NCBI RefSeq assembly: GCF_001649575.2
Contig: NC_051446.1
Coordinates: forward strand, 19,318,959-19,382,958
Source of the DNA: Kryptolebias marmoratus
Lineage: Eukaryota > Chordata > Actinopteri > Cyprinodontiformes > Rivulidae
Direction of reading: 5' to 3'
DNA: 64,000 bases
Every line of letters begins with the position of its first letter. The first letter of the stretch is position 1. Positions 41,601-51,740 of this stretch are shown piece by piece. Position numbers and translations under genes: made by a program. The notes beneath the pieces were generated by a model that saw only the letters and a program-made list of their open reading frames with translations, was not told where the DNA came from and ran no database searches.

Positions 41601-44600
41601 GCAAATCCACCTTAGAACCCCTAATTGATAAGAATCAACATCTTCCTTTGAATATGCTCTCACCCTGACTTTTTTGAACAGAGAACAAGAGAGCCATTCA
41701 GAGCACAGAGTGCTGGCTATGAAGAGAAATTCAAAACTGCTGCCATTAGCCAAAATAAAGATAATCACTAACCTGAATTTGATAATCTTCTCCAATCCCT
41801 TCAAGCTTACTCTTGTTCTCATATATCGCCTCCTTGATGTTGTGCATTTCTGAACACAAGGTAATGGCGTGGTCAACCTGCAAAAAAGAAATAAATTTAA
41901 GTAAAAACAAGACAAGAAAATCCACCTGATTGAAAAGACATTTATCAACGGTGTCTGTTCTTTAAAAATACATATTTATTTAAGGTGAAAAGCATGCATT
42001 CCCAGACCTACTGAGATCTTATTTGTTCCTTCCAAACAGTTGATGTGTCACAAAACTACATGTGTATTGCATGTAAGCTGCCGTCTGACCACAGGTGCTC
42101 ACTCAAGACAGCATTGAGTATGAATGCTAATCCCACATCTGAACAGCCTCTTAGATACACTTCTATACCTTTGCCTGATTTCCTATGCATGAAAAAAAAT
42201 TATGTAAATTAGCCCCGCTTCTATCACCACTGCTCTCCAGGCTGCAGCTGCTAATGTCAGACGGCGCTCGTTCTTGATAGCCAGCTCTGATGAGCCATTT
42301 TCTGCGAGTTGAAGGAACTGATTTCTACAGTTTAAACTCTGGCTGGCTGATAGAAAAAGAAAGTGGGTCAAGAAGAACTTGATCTTAGTGGTGCTTTGCT
42401 GGCATTCTGCTAATTTCTATGTTCTTGCGGAAAGATTTTGTGGAATTGCAGTTTTCCAGTATATAGATGTTATTTTTTCTTTTACACTGATGCTCTTCAT
42501 CTGTATTACCTCTTCCATGATCTGCTGTCCATTAGGCAACCTGTTGATCAGACACTGGATGACGTGAAATAATGGTCTGGGCTCTGAAGTGGCTGCCTCC
42601 TCAACTCTGCAACACAAAACAAACATCTCACCTTCATAAAACGGGTCGATCAAATTCTGTTTTAAGCTGTATTGTTATGGGGACCTTTAATTTGCAGATT
42701 TATTTAATGCCGAGATCTTACTGGGATGGCGGCTGTGAGCCTCCACTGAGGCGATTCATGACTAACGTGCCCAGGATCATGGCGAGGTTGGTGCGGCCAA
42801 CGCCCACCTGGCAGCTGAAGAGCAGAGTAGGAAGCTGCCGGGACGCGCTGTGGTCCAGAGACAAGCTGGGGCTCTCCTAGAAAGAAAAAAAAATGCAACA
42901 GAATAGAGTTGACACAGTTAGAGGCTGTAAAGAACAACAGAATCACATAACTGAGGTGGAAATGGCATGCTAATCAAAACATAACAGCAAAACATGAATA
43001 TTAAACAAATAGAAAATTAAAGGCCCAGTATATCTTGAAGGGATGAATATCAGCTGCTGTCTTTCATGCCTTGAAGTCGTTGCCCTTTAGGGAAAATCTT
43101 GAAAATAACTTTACGCGCAATCTTGTGTGACATCACAAAATTCTACACTCACTGTTTTGTGACGAACTCTCAGCTACTACCGAATCAAAGTTTAGTTCAA
43201 TGGTAGTAAAATAAATGGGTTATAGACATTTTTCTAATGTTGATTAACTGTGGTGGCCATCTTGAACTGGATCCAATGATTATTCTCTGTCCAGTGGTTC
43301 ATGAGATATTTTGGTAACAGACAGACACACATTATTGCTCTGCCTTCACCTTTCAGCAACAGGCACTAATAATTCTCCTGATGAGCACAGTTTAGCTAGA
43401 GACAAGTTATATATATTTATATTTCTTTGGTTGGGAAAAAAAAGGTTTTTAAAACCTGATTGTTTTAATTAGTCATTAGGATTCACATTCTGAAACTCAC
43501 TTTTATGAATTTAATTCAGTTCTATCAAAAAGCTTATGGACAAAATAAAAAGTTTGGCATCCCAAAAAGAAAAACAAAAAAAGAAAGGGAGGCACTGTCC
43601 AACCACAGGGAACTCGACTGGCTGCAGCAAGTCAGTCCAAAAAAGGGCAAAAAAATGAGAGGAGGAGAACATTCTGTATGAGTGAAGTGCAGGACAGAAA
43701 CCAGACCGAGCGCATGACTGAGGAGCGGACGTAAACTGGCTACAGGCTCTCTTTGATTAAGCTATCATATTCATAAGGTGATATACTGCACATACAGGAG
43801 AGATTTAATTTGGATTAAATAGAAGCCAGTGTGACCTTCCCACCACTGCAGTGAGAGAATCCAGATACTCTCCGGTATTTTAGTCATAAATAACTTTTTC
43901 TGGCAACAAGAAATGCACAGCCGAAAGGGGAGGATTTAAATAATGGACTTGCATCACGATGGACATTTTTACATGTGCTTACCCTGAGTATGTTGACAAA
44001 TGCATCAAAGTCTTCTTCCAGCGGTGCTCCCTCCATTGGTAGTGGTAATCTGTAGTACCTGCAATAACACAGATTGTCACCCAGAGCTGAACCTGGAGTC
44101 CATGTTGTGTCAATGTTTCCCTTATGTAGGTCAGAGAACTCTGTACATAAACAAGACCTCAAAACTTGAGCTTCCTTATGTTGCGTTTCCTAATCTAGTC
44201 AAGTAAAAACTCAGAATCACAAGTTCAGTGATGGCTCCTTAAGCAACATAAACACCTGCAATTTCGACTTGTTTCAAAACATCATTATGCTTCATCTACA
44301 AAATGTCAACATCAAGAACAAGACCTTCAGATCTCATCTCTGAGAACAACACATTCACTCGCCCGAAAAGGAAGTGCAGTGTTATGTCAATAAATCAACT
44401 GACAGGATGCAGCAATCTTTAGTTTCTACACCCACTACAAAAAAAGGAAAGTAAAGCAAAACAATCGTGTGTGAGCTATTGGGCTTAATGTGACAATATA
44501 ACAACCTGTAGCCCTGCATGGTGAACATCGGCCTCTTATAGACCTCTTCAGTCACATGGATGTCCTCCTCGCACGTGATCGATATCTTCTGTGGCTCGTC

Positions 44601-47600
44601 TTTAAAGAACTCAATGTTGTTGTAGACGTAGAAGATGTTTTCGTTGAGCTTGGCAAAGTCATGAAGCTGTGAAAGACGGGATTTTTAATAATCAATATAG
44701 AGTTAAAAACAGTTCGTTTTTTTTCTTAGACATGGAGTGATTGTATGTTTGAGACCTCGCTTCTGATGGTCAGCTCTAGGTGTTCCCCCGTCTCCTCTTT
44801 TTCCAGCCCATGAAGGTTCTCGTGAAGATTTTCCTTCCTCCGGGGGGTGTACGGCAGAAAGTCGTCATCCTTGTGGAGAAACACCACTGGCTCTTCTCTT
44901 ACACAGAAGAAAATGATCTCCTGTTTGCAAAAGCACAGCAGGACAGGTATCCAATAATGTATGTATAAAGGGAATTGTTGTTGCCCTCTACTGCCTCTGC
45001 CACTTCTGAGATAAGAAATCTGTTGCTGGAGTTTCAAAAGACCTCATGTATATTTTTGACATTTCAATTAGAAAGATGTTAGCTGCTATAGGTACAGTAT
45101 AAGTACTACTGGACACATGGTGACAATTTCAGGTTTGCTCAGTTCTACAATTGAGCCATAGCCTCCTCTGAGTGCCTGAGTCGGCAAATATTTACTGACA
45201 ACACCAGCCCCCTTTCACACAACAGTTTAAAACCGGGCTACAGACACCTTCGCCCTGCATCAGTTTCACGAGTGAAGTAAAAGAGGGAGAATGAGGGGGA
45301 TGTCAGCAACGATTCATAATACGGTTACACCTTCAAACTGACAACCAAGGCAGTCACAGAACAGAGTTGGCAAGTATGCATGAAATGGAGGGCAACACAT
45401 GCAGCGATGCAGTCTAACCAACAGTGCTTCGGCCACTCTGCTGACTCCACAATGTGTGCAAGGACTCGACCACCTTGATTGGTTCATGCGTGAAACAAAC
45501 AAGGGCTCATCTTTATGATCACATCGAAGATTCACTGCGTAAGAAAAACTACTAAGACTAAAAAGAAAAACACAGGGGAAAAAAGATTTTTTAAAGAGCT
45601 TAACTATTTGCGTTAAGATTTGAAGTCAAAAGCTCTTGTTTGACCCAAGTGAATAAAAGAATTTAACCTCTTGTCCTTGTGCTTGGAGTTTCTGCAGAAC
45701 CTGTTTGAAACCATTGAGGCTGGGCTGACCCATCCCGTACAGCGGGTAGGACCCCTTCACTTGGCGGAAATTGGGCGCTCCATAGCTGCTCGTGGTGTTA
45801 AGGACATCTGCTTTGCTGTACACATCCTGAACCATGAAGTACTCCCCCTGCAGACACATGAACAATCATCTGATTTTATCCAAGAGTATGATCCTGACAT
45901 TTTACTCTTTGCGTACATGTGAACTCTTCGATTCACCGCTAGAATTTTACATTTAAGTTGTTTTGTTTTTTTTTTATTTCAGTTTACAAGATCATGAACC
46001 TGATTTTTCTGTTTGAAACTCATACATCAGAAACAGTCCAGTTACTCTGTTGTTTAAACACATTAAATCTCGTTTGTCATTTTTACTGTGCACACTTTGC
46101 TGTACAAAGCATACACTTAAAACGTCTGCACACAACAGACTGGTAAAAAGCTAATGATACAACGACTACATGGGTACAATCATGTCAATAACAATAAAAA
46201 CAAGATTACAAAACTGAAGTCACTCATTTACAAAGGCTTCTGGGCATCTATTAACCAATATTTTTCACAAAGAAATTGTCCATCTTTAATGAGAAGGGTC
46301 CTGGCCAAGCAGTTTTACATCCAGCATACACATTATTGACCCAGCGATTTCAAAACACAGCATATTGCCTCATTTATGATATCTTACTGAAGATCATAGT
46401 TTATGTTGTATCTGCAGGCTCTTATATCCAATAAGAATGTGCTGGAAAAAAGTGCACGCCCTTTTTCTGCCTCTTATACCTCAAGCCAGCTGTAAATAAC
46501 CTCTTTGAGGACTCTGATATCAAACAGGCCATCTTATTTTTTAACAGAATGATATATTGTGTCCATCTGTTGCTTTTAAAGTCCATTAAAGAAAGCCATG
46601 CATAAACTAAAAAGGATGCAGTGAGTCATCTGGGTGTTTTGTGTGCGCTCAAGCTGTAGTTTTTCTGATGTTTTTAGGTTAAAAAAATAGGACAAGTGAC
46701 AAAAAAAAAAAAAAAAAATTAGCTGTACACTTTAAGACCTATTGGAGCCATGCACTCATTGTGACAATGATGTCTGGGCAGAAGAAATATCAGACAGAAG
46801 AGCCATTTGTGTGGGCCATCTGGTGTCATTTCTGATTAGCGCCCAGACATGATTAAAAAAAGACATGTAAAACATTTTAATGAGCTGTTATAACATTTAG
46901 AAAAGGGCTGATTGTGATTTTCATCTTAGCAATGATTTTCAGCTAATAGTAATCTATAGATGTTTTTCCAGTGTGTTTAAATTTCTGTAATACTGAAGAG
47001 TAACCCACTGGGAAGTAAAATTATTAGGTAATCATTAAAAAATAACATAATTATGCACTGACTACATATAGTTCTACAATAGGTTTTAGTTTACTTTGGA
47101 AATGTTATAGAAAGACCTTTTAGGCCAATTTCCCTGGAATGGCAAAAGGCTAAGTCACCTAATGGCATGGTAGTCTTGGTAAGTGAGTTGAATTGTCTGC
47201 ATTTCTGCAACTAATAGTCAAATTAGTGGGTTCCAGTCACTTCTACTGAAATGACCAAACTGAAGCAGATTTGAAACAAACCTTTCGATCAGTGTAACAG
47301 TAAAACAAAGCTTTGAGTGGAAACAACTGCTTAGTTAGTATGATGTGGTCAAAACAAAAAGGAAAATATGCTTTTTATAGACATGTTCTTGGGTAAAGAT
47401 AACCTGACCTTCTCAAAGCTATAAACAGAAGCTGTGGGTTAACCCTAATGTTTAAACTATCACAGCAGAGGTGAAAGAGCAGATCAAAGTCTCAATAGGG
47501 GGGTGACAACTGTTCTGTTTCAATGGCTGCCTCTGATCATAAAATAGCGCATGACAATGTTCCAGCACTGCTCTGCCATTTGGACACGTAGACGTGAAAA

Positions 47601-48164
47601 GAGCCAACATAAAGATAGGTGAGTTGACTCCGCAACTTTCTGCGAAACGGTGGTGCTTTGTCAGAACTGAATAAGATTGTGATTTGCTCTCACCTTCACG
47701 AGGTAGTGCTCGGGCATAGAGTCCGATATCCGGCCAACTTTGTAGTTGGCTTTCAGGATGTCATCGTGAATCTGGAATTCTTGTCTGCAATTGTATCTTT
47801 AAAAAAATAAAAAAGAAAAAGTCAGTTCAATTACCAGCTACTGTTTGCACAGCCTGAAGTGAGAAAAGAGATGATAAAAGAGGCAAACATTTCACCTAAA
47901 AGTTGAGGGGGTTGTTACGGCAGTGATCAAAAAGAATTAACACCAAACTGTGAGAACGCAGATTGGAGGAGGAACTTACGTGATGACGACCGGCGCAACT
48001 TTGTTGGTGATAATGGACTTGGCCTTGCTGTTGTGGATGCTGACTGTAGGGAAGGGGCTCATGCTAAAAGACTGCCTGCTGTCAGCCATCCCGTTGCCAT
48101 GGACACTCTCAAGCGGCGACGCTACATAAACAGGCTGGGGTGCAGCGCTGGCAGTTGTACCCAT
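14493..48164 (-). CDS. pald1: Paladin, dual P-loop phosphatase-domain protein (complete, 870 aa, 19 coding exons)
   Basis: Paladin is an intracellular, membrane-associated protein of the cysteine-phosphatase fold. The mammalian protein is reported as a phosphoinositide phosphatase that limits endosomal VEGF receptor signalling in endothelium. Nineteen coding exons (listed separately) have GT-AG junctions and add to 2613 bases, 870 codons plus stop, against about 856 residues in human. MGTTAS at the start is an N-myristoylation-type sequence. There are two CX5R P-loops, CQVGVGRT (Cys312-Arg318) and CSNGRSRSTT (Cys676-Arg682), both with Cys and Arg intact. The halves repeat: FRQV/YGMGQPS (123-139) matches FRRV/YGVAQPTS (508-524), LPNG (365) matches LPDG (731), and LERY (425) matches LERY (790). 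Teleosts often keep pald1a and pald1b; I cannot say which this is. Confidence 0.97.
14643..24138 (-). other. pald1: pald1 intron 19
   Basis: This 9.5-kb intron is AT-rich with many poly-A and poly-T runs. I see no exon in it. A GC-richer island at about 19285-19530 stands out and is noted under findings. A 13-bp hairpin lies at 23850-23880. Confidence 0.85.
23850..23880. repeat. Perfect 13-bp inverted repeat with 5-base loop
   Basis: ATTTGGCAAAAAT at 23850-23862 is followed by GAAAT and its exact reverse complement at 23868-23880. Confidence 0.9.
24139..24294 (-). CDS. pald1: pald1 exon 19 (residues 770-821)
   Basis: It has 52 codons, phase 0 at both ends. It encodes RYLERYMYLILFNTYLHLEK and SWQRCFSVWMEQ, the second copy of the exon 11 helix. 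It sits alone between introns of 12.3 and 9.5 kb. Confidence 0.96.
24295..36556 (-). other. pald1: pald1 intron 18
   Basis: At 12.3 kb this is the largest intron of the coding part. No coding exon was recognised. Open frames of up to 147 codons (30264-30707) have no family features. GC-richer patches occur at about 34230-34560. A single N is at 31609 beside a G run. Confidence 0.85.
36557..36697 (-). CDS. pald1: pald1 exon 18 (residues 723-769)
   Basis: It has 47 codons, phase 0 at both ends. It encodes LVRLLPDGYRMKKEVDMALD and TMTPMHYHLREIIICTYRQ, closely matching human. Confidence 0.97.
36698..38650 (-). other. pald1: pald1 intron 17
   Basis: This 1.95-kb GT-AG intron is AT-rich and I see nothing else in it. 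Confidence 0.85.
38651..38722 (-). CDS. pald1: pald1 exon 17 (residues 699-722)
   Basis: This short 24-codon exon encodes GFPECADEEIVSVPDAKYTK followed by GEFE, nearly identical in pattern to human paladin. It is phase 0 at both ends. Confidence 0.95.
38812..38952 (-). CDS. pald1: pald1 exon 16 (residues 652-698, second P-loop)
   Basis: It encodes FVFSCSNGRSRSTTAMVVAV. Cys676 and Arg682 form the second CX5R P-loop. It ends FK before GTGAGT, phase 0. Confidence 0.97.
38953..39374 (-). other. pald1: pald1 intron 15
   Basis: This 422-base intron holds a CTCF-like sequence, CCACTAGAGGGAGCC, at 39306-39320. Otherwise it is plain AT-rich DNA. Confidence 0.85.
39306..39320. promoter_or_regulatory. 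CTCF-like motif
   Basis: CCACTAGAGGGAGCC resembles the CTCF core CCACNAGGGGGCGC, with mismatches in the G run and the GCGC part. This is motif resemblance only. Confidence 0.2.
39375..39572 (-). CDS. pald1: pald1 exon 15 (residues 586-651)
   Basis: It has 66 codons, phase 0 at both ends. It encodes GLTVQEIFNQQKSSHQGLMY and KHIPMPECCAPKAE, matching the human LTYHRIPMPDFCAP block. Confidence 0.96.
39675..39854 (-). CDS. pald1: pald1 exon 14 (residues 526-585)
   Basis: It has 60 codons, phase 0 at both ends. It encodes AVLAHLTDEKRKHSHVLWVN and LHEELVFEGNGKIFTPREP, equivalent to the exon 5 module of the first half. Confidence 0.95.
39855..40703 (-). other. pald1: pald1 intron 13
   Basis: This 849-base intron contains one copy of dispersed repeat A at about 40030-40330. 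Nothing else is recognisable. Confidence 0.85.
40030..40330 (+). repeat. Dispersed repeat family A, unit in pald1 intron 13
   Basis: It shows GTTAGCGCTCAGAGTATGTG, TTAGCTGTGGTGGCCAACTT, GGGGTTGACTCCAAATGTCA and TCTGTCCAGTGGTTCATGAC in the family order. A local TATAGCTATA doublet near 40133-40154 is a private expansion. Confidence 0.75.
40704..40820 (-). CDS. pald1: pald1 exon 13 (residues 487-525)
   Basis: It has 39 codons, phase 0 at both ends. It encodes VLSTVKEMKVANFRRVPKMP and VYGVAQPTSE, the second copy of the FR.V...YG..QPS landmark and the start of the C-terminal half. Confidence 0.96.
40821..41174 (-). other. pald1: pald1 intron 12
   Basis: This is a 354-base GT-AG intron with no other feature seen. 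Confidence 0.85.
41175..41309 (-). CDS. pald1: pald1 exon 12 (residues 442-486)
   Basis: It has 45 codons, phase 0 at both ends. It starts YPLAFVSNFSQWM, continuing the human YPLAFALSFSRWL block, and ends SAELVTRGARVL. Confidence 0.95.
41390..41485 (-). CDS. pald1: pald1 exon 11 (residues 410-441)
   Basis: It has 32 codons, phase 0 at both ends. It encodes MQSLERYFYLIVFNAYLHEQ, a strongly conserved helix that recurs in exon 19. Confidence 0.96.
41773..41877 (-). CDS. pald1: pald1 exon 10 (residues 375-409)
   Basis: It has 35 codons, phase 0 at both ends. It encodes VDHAITLCSEMHNIKEAIYE and NKSKLEGIGEDYQIQ, with the human VD.AIT and KKLEGI blocks recognisable. Confidence 0.95.
41878..42509 (-). 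other. pald1: pald1 intron 9
   Basis: This is a 632-base GT-AG intron with no other feature seen. Confidence 0.85.
42510..42606 (-). CDS. pald1: pald1 exon 9 (residues 342-374)
   Basis: It encodes FHVIQCLINRLPNGQQIMEE. The LPNG block recurs as LPDG in exon 18 at nearly the same distance from the P-loop cysteine. Confidence 0.95.
42722..42876 (-). CDS. pald1: pald1 exon 8 (residues 291-341, first P-loop)
   Basis: It encodes LLFSCQVGVGRTNLAMILG. Cys312 to Arg318 form the first CX5R P-loop with the expected following Thr. It ends two bases into Gln342 before GTAAGA. Confidence 0.97.
42877..43982 (-). other. pald1: pald1 intron 7
   Basis: This 1.1-kb intron contains a shortened copy of dispersed repeat A at about 43040-43380. 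Confidence 0.85.
43040..43380 (+). repeat. Dispersed repeat family A, internally shortened unit
   Basis: It carries GACGAACTCTCAGCTACTAC, TTAACTGTGGTGGCCATCTT, CTGTCCAGTGGTTCATGAGA and a 3' CTTCACCTTTCAGCAAC end. The block between GTTGAC and the CCAATGATTA segment is missing. Confidence 0.75.
43983..44058 (-). CDS. pald1: pald1 exon 7 (residues 265-290)
   Basis: This 76-base exon completes Arg265 and encodes YYRLPLPMEGAPLEEDFDAF and VNILR. It ends in phase 0 before GTAAGC. Confidence 0.96.
44059..44505 (-). other. pald1: pald1 intron 6
   Basis: This is a 447-base GT-AG intron with no other feature seen. Confidence 0.85.
44506..44666 (-). CDS. pald1: pald1 exon 6 (residues 212-264)
   Basis: It is 161 bases, starts in phase 0 and ends with two bases of Arg265 before GTTGTT. 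It encodes LHDFAKLNENIFYVYNN and DIHVTEEVYKRPMF. The donor lacks the usual purine-rich tail, but the reading frame demands it. Confidence 0.94.
44756..44920 (-). CDS. pald1: pald1 exon 5 (residues 157-211)
   Basis: It has 55 codons, phase 0 at both ends. It encodes IIFFCVREEPVVFL and YTPRRKENLHENLHGLE, closely matching human paladin. Confidence 0.96.
44921..45667 (-). other. pald1: pald1 intron 4
   Basis: This is a 747-base GT-AG intron with no other feature seen. Confidence 0.85.
45668..45847 (-). CDS. pald1: pald1 exon 4 (residues 97-156)
   Basis: It has 60 codons, phase 0 at both ends. It encodes GEYFMVQDV and the landmark APNFRQVKGSYPLYGMGQPS, the first copy of a block that recurs in exon 13. 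Confidence 0.96.
45848..47693 (-). other. pald1: pald1 intron 3
   Basis: This 1.85-kb intron includes a long A run near 46700-46718 and no recognisable exon. Confidence 0.85.
47694..47796 (-). CDS. pald1: pald1 exon 3 (residues 62-96)
   Basis: The 103-base exon completes Thr62 and encodes YNCRQEFQIHDD and GRISDSMPEHYLVK, which match the human protein closely. It ends in phase 0 before GTGAGA. Confidence 0.95.
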
Positions 48165-48177
48165 GCTCCACAAGCTG
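47980..48177 (-). CDS. pald1: pald1 exon 2 (start codon; residues 1-61)
   Basis: The ATG is at 48164-48162 and coding runs to 47980, ending with AC before GTAAGT (phase 2). The acceptor TCACAG puts about 13 bases of 5' UTR in the exon. The start is supported by MGTTAS, the same opening as human paladin, and by VAPVVIT at the exon end. Confidence 0.93.
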
Positions 48178-49407
48178 CTGTGAATGACATCGCAGTGGTC
48201 TCAGAAACAGGAAAAACGCACTCGCACAGAAACCCAAAAGTATGCACGCAGCGGCAACACCTACTATCTGTATATTCGGAGTGTGAAAACACTCAAAAAC
48301 AGCTTTAAGGTGTAAAAAGACACGTGGAGGAATGTCTCACACATCAACAATGATGTGAATTTAAGAAATGTGTAAAGGTTTCACACTGTGAGAAAAAAAT
48401 GAAATCACATTCACGCAAAAAAAAAGAAGAAATTTTTCAAATTTAAACAAAGGCTGGTTCTGTTTGCAGCTTAGCAATACAGAAATTTAGCAAAAAAACT
48501 TTTAAAATTCTTGTATGATTTTGCACAGATATCCGTGATACTTAAAGGACAAAACAAATTTTCATTTAGCTCTGTCATAACAATTTGCCAGGATAGTTGG
48601 AACAAACGTTAACAATATTATTAGCTCGTCTAGTTTCTTTGCAGCAAAGTTTTTAAAACGGACACACAGGTTTATCTTTGCTGAAGTTTATTTAATATCT
48701 GTGAAGTTTAAAGCAGGTGTGAAACATTAATCCAACCTGCCAAACTGAAATAAAAGTAGCTAAACTTGTCAGAAATGCTACCCATGCTCTTAACAGAAAT
48801 ACAACCAAGGTTGTACAACAAGATATAAGCATCACATTAAAATAACATCACATTTAATTATAGATTCTGAAGCCATCGGTTTTTTTTTCTAAATTGCCAA
48901 ATGCGAGTTTTCTTCAACTTTCTCCTCTGTTATCATTACTAGTAGGAAGAAATAAGCTGCAAAGAGAGGAATTAAAGGATGCAAAACCTCAGAAATAAGA
49001 TAAGAGACTTGTCTTAACACAAGGTAAATAAGAAGACTGATAAGTTTTTTTAAACTGATGTCTATGTATGAAAGTACAAAAAATATTGGCATGACTTAAA
49101 ACGGAGACTAGAAACACCATTTGATGTCCAAGCAAATGGTCACAAACCAAAACATATGTACATATGTAGATTTTGTGGAGATGAAGAGTAACTTTTCATA
49201 CTTGAAGGATTTGTAATTGTGTTTGTCTGCACCACTTGATAAAGAGGGTTGGATTTGTGAGCATGGAAACCAAGAAAATTGAGCTTTAAAGAGTTGTGGT
49301 AAAAAGTGAGAATGACTCTTATGAAGCATACTGTTTTTGTTGCCTGATTCCATTGAACAGCCAAGAAAAAGCAAAAGTAAACTATAAATACAAAATGGAA
49401 GTGTTAA

Positions 49408-49408
<1 letters not shown>

Positions 49409-49443
<35 letters not shown>

Positions 49444-49455
49444 GATAGATAGATA
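49409..49455. repeat. Compound microsatellite (GT)n(AT)n(GATA)n
   Basis: Three simple repeats follow one another without a break: about six GT units, about eleven AT units and three GATA units. Confidence 0.95.
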
Positions 49456-50879
49456 ATGAGGTAATTAGTAAGTTTAAATTTGTTTAAACACAGCAGTGGC
49501 AGTTAAGGAGACTCCTGGCTCCTGTCATAACATTTTTAAACAAACCCTTTTAAAAACTACCTAATAAATTTGTTTTAAGTTCAATCATAAAAAAGAAAAA
49601 TATAGTGTTGCAGTAGAGAAAAACAATGTGAAAAAAAATCTGCAAAAACAGAACAAATTGTTTCAGACTCATTTTATAAGCTACTGCTGTGGGAAGGAAT
49701 GTCTTCTTTTATTCTGTCTGCAGCAATTCAAAGCTACCAAACTGCATTTTTTTTTTACTATTCAGCCCTTTGCATACCAGACTTAAGCACTAAATATTTG
49801 TTCACATGGTAAAATTAAGCACAAGTTTGTGAATATTAGGAAAACATGTCCTCTTTAGGTTTAGAACTTACAAAGATCATTAACTTAACTACATGACTTC
49901 ATTCTGCATTGACTTGAGTAAAACAATAGGTATATTTTAACCATTAAACTTGACGCAGAGGCCCGCACGTGCCAGCCACATGTTTCATCCAAATCTCTTC
50001 TAATCTGAGTAAACACTGAGCTTTTCGCAGAGCTCTGCAGATAAACAAACAGCCCCTTTGACAACCTAACAGTCTGGAGTGACGCTGCTCCTAAACATCT
50101 ATTCTAGCCGGTTAGGAAGCTACAAGCGCAAACAGAAATAGGCAGCAAAATACACAAACCGTTTGCAAAAGTGTAAACTATACTCAGAAAAGCAACCTAA
50201 ATTCCATACAGTCATGCTGAAAAAGCACACAATCGTTTTAACATCAAAATCTACTTGATGTCACACAGTTCAGATGAATGAAATGGTTGACTTTAACCGT
50301 CTGAGCTCAAAGCGCTTCTGAATACATTTGTTGTGCAAAGTGAAAAGTGCAGGGTGAGTCACAGCTACTCTCCTAGTTGTTGCGTCTGGAGGTGAGTGGG
50401 CAGATCAACCTTGTACTCAGAAAGGCTTTTTGAGTCAATAGAGATTCTCCTCTCACAAGTAGCAAGACAGAACATCGATTTGTTATTTCGTCTCCTGTTC
50501 ACGCTTTAAAAAGTTCCCAATATACAGTTTAAATTGTCTGCAGTTTAAAAGCATCACAATTTTAGACAATATGTTGAATATTTTAAAAGCAAAAAGAGGC
50601 TAAACTGCTACCCAAGTTCAATAAAAGACAGCCAAGTTTTAAAGAAAACTTTGCTTCGGCTGCCCAAATCTATTTCCGTCTGCACCACATACCAAAACCA
50701 TCTGTGTTGCCATAGTTCTGTGGCCACCAAAAGAAAAACAACAACAACAAAAAAAAAACTTTAAAGAGCAACAATCTACTAAAATATGACATCTTACGAA
50801 TGAGATAAAAGACGTTCTGTACTCCCAGATCCATTTGTTTGGTGCTTGTTTTCCGCCATGGTCCGAGGAGAGTGTGAGA

Positions 50880-51190
50880 ACTTGGCAATACATCTAAAAA
50901 AGAAATCCTCCTCTCTGGAATTCCGTCACCCACCCCCCCGACGACGGTGGGAAACACCCCTCGCGGGAAATCAGAGTGCCGGACCGCTTGGCATTCACGA
51001 AAACAAAAAACAAAAAAAAAAGAACCCTCCAGTTTTCAGACAGCTTCCTCCTCTACTGCGTTCTATCTCCTGTCTGATGTTGGGAAGTAGATTCATGCAA
51101 ACTTTTGTCTCCACGGAGGGGACCGGGGGGAAGCTGTCGTACATCTGGCGACCAGATGGCAAAAGTTGTGCTGCTCTTCTCAGGGACAGA
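50880..51190. promoter_or_regulatory. CpG-rich patch inside pald1 intron 1
   Basis: The stretch has clusters of CpG (for example around CCCCGACGACGG and CTCGCGGG) in otherwise CpG-poor intron. It might be an alternative pald1 promoter or exon, or a conserved regulatory element. The function is unknown. Confidence 0.25.
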
Positions 51191-51349
51191 GCACAAAGAA
51201 GACCAAACAGTTTCTTTATTTTTTTTGTCAGATCTATTAATGATAGCATTAATAGAATGATTTTATATTGTAGGTATCAGTCAAGCTGCAATCAAAAGTA
51301 AGGCAAATTCAGACTAAATTTCTCTTCTCATCACCCAAAATAATGATTC

Positions 51350-51605
51350 AAAAATAATATCTAATATGGCAATACCTCACAACATCTATTAGCATTTGGA
51401 GTATATGTTAGGAATGATGCTCAGCTACTACCACACCCAATTTTTCACTCATTATCTACAGATTTTTCTGAGGTATAGCCATTTTTATGTTGGCTCCATC
51501 TTAAATTGGGTTGACTTCAAACATTATTATTACTGACTTACTTTCTGAGTTTTATTGAAATCCGCCCAGTGGCTCATGAGATATTTTGCTAACAGACAAA
51601 CAGGG
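51350..51605 (+). repeat. Dispersed repeat family A, unit 1 of a tandem pair
   Basis: It has GATGCTCAGCTACTACCACA, TTAAATTGGGTTGACTTCAA and CAGTGGCTCATGAGATATTT, ending in ACAGACAAACAGGGTTG. It is followed directly by the 5' part of another unit. Confidence 0.75.
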
Positions 51606-51740
51606 TTGAGTACAACAGTTCATGCCAAGGTTTTAAGCAAAGATCTTGTGCAATGTGTTGCCCTTGTAGTACGTCTTGGAGATGATGGTCAACTACTACC
51701 ACCACAGCAATCTTTAGCTCAATCTCTCTAAAATTAAGTG
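51606..51740 (+). repeat. Dispersed repeat family A, 5' partial unit
   Basis: It starts GAGTACAACAGTTCATGCC, then TTTTAAGCAAAGATC, then GATGATGGTCAACTACTACC. The junction from the preceding unit has the same layout as at 7736. Confidence 0.65.

Noticed and set aside
46150..46350. Possible additional pald1 exon in intron 3
   Set aside because: Exons 3 and 4 already join in phase 0 and match the human protein without a gap.
50846..51301. A 151-codon open frame starting in the CpG-rich patch
   Set aside because: It is broken up by lysine runs from A tracts and has no family features. The patch is better explained as a promoter or regulatory stretch.
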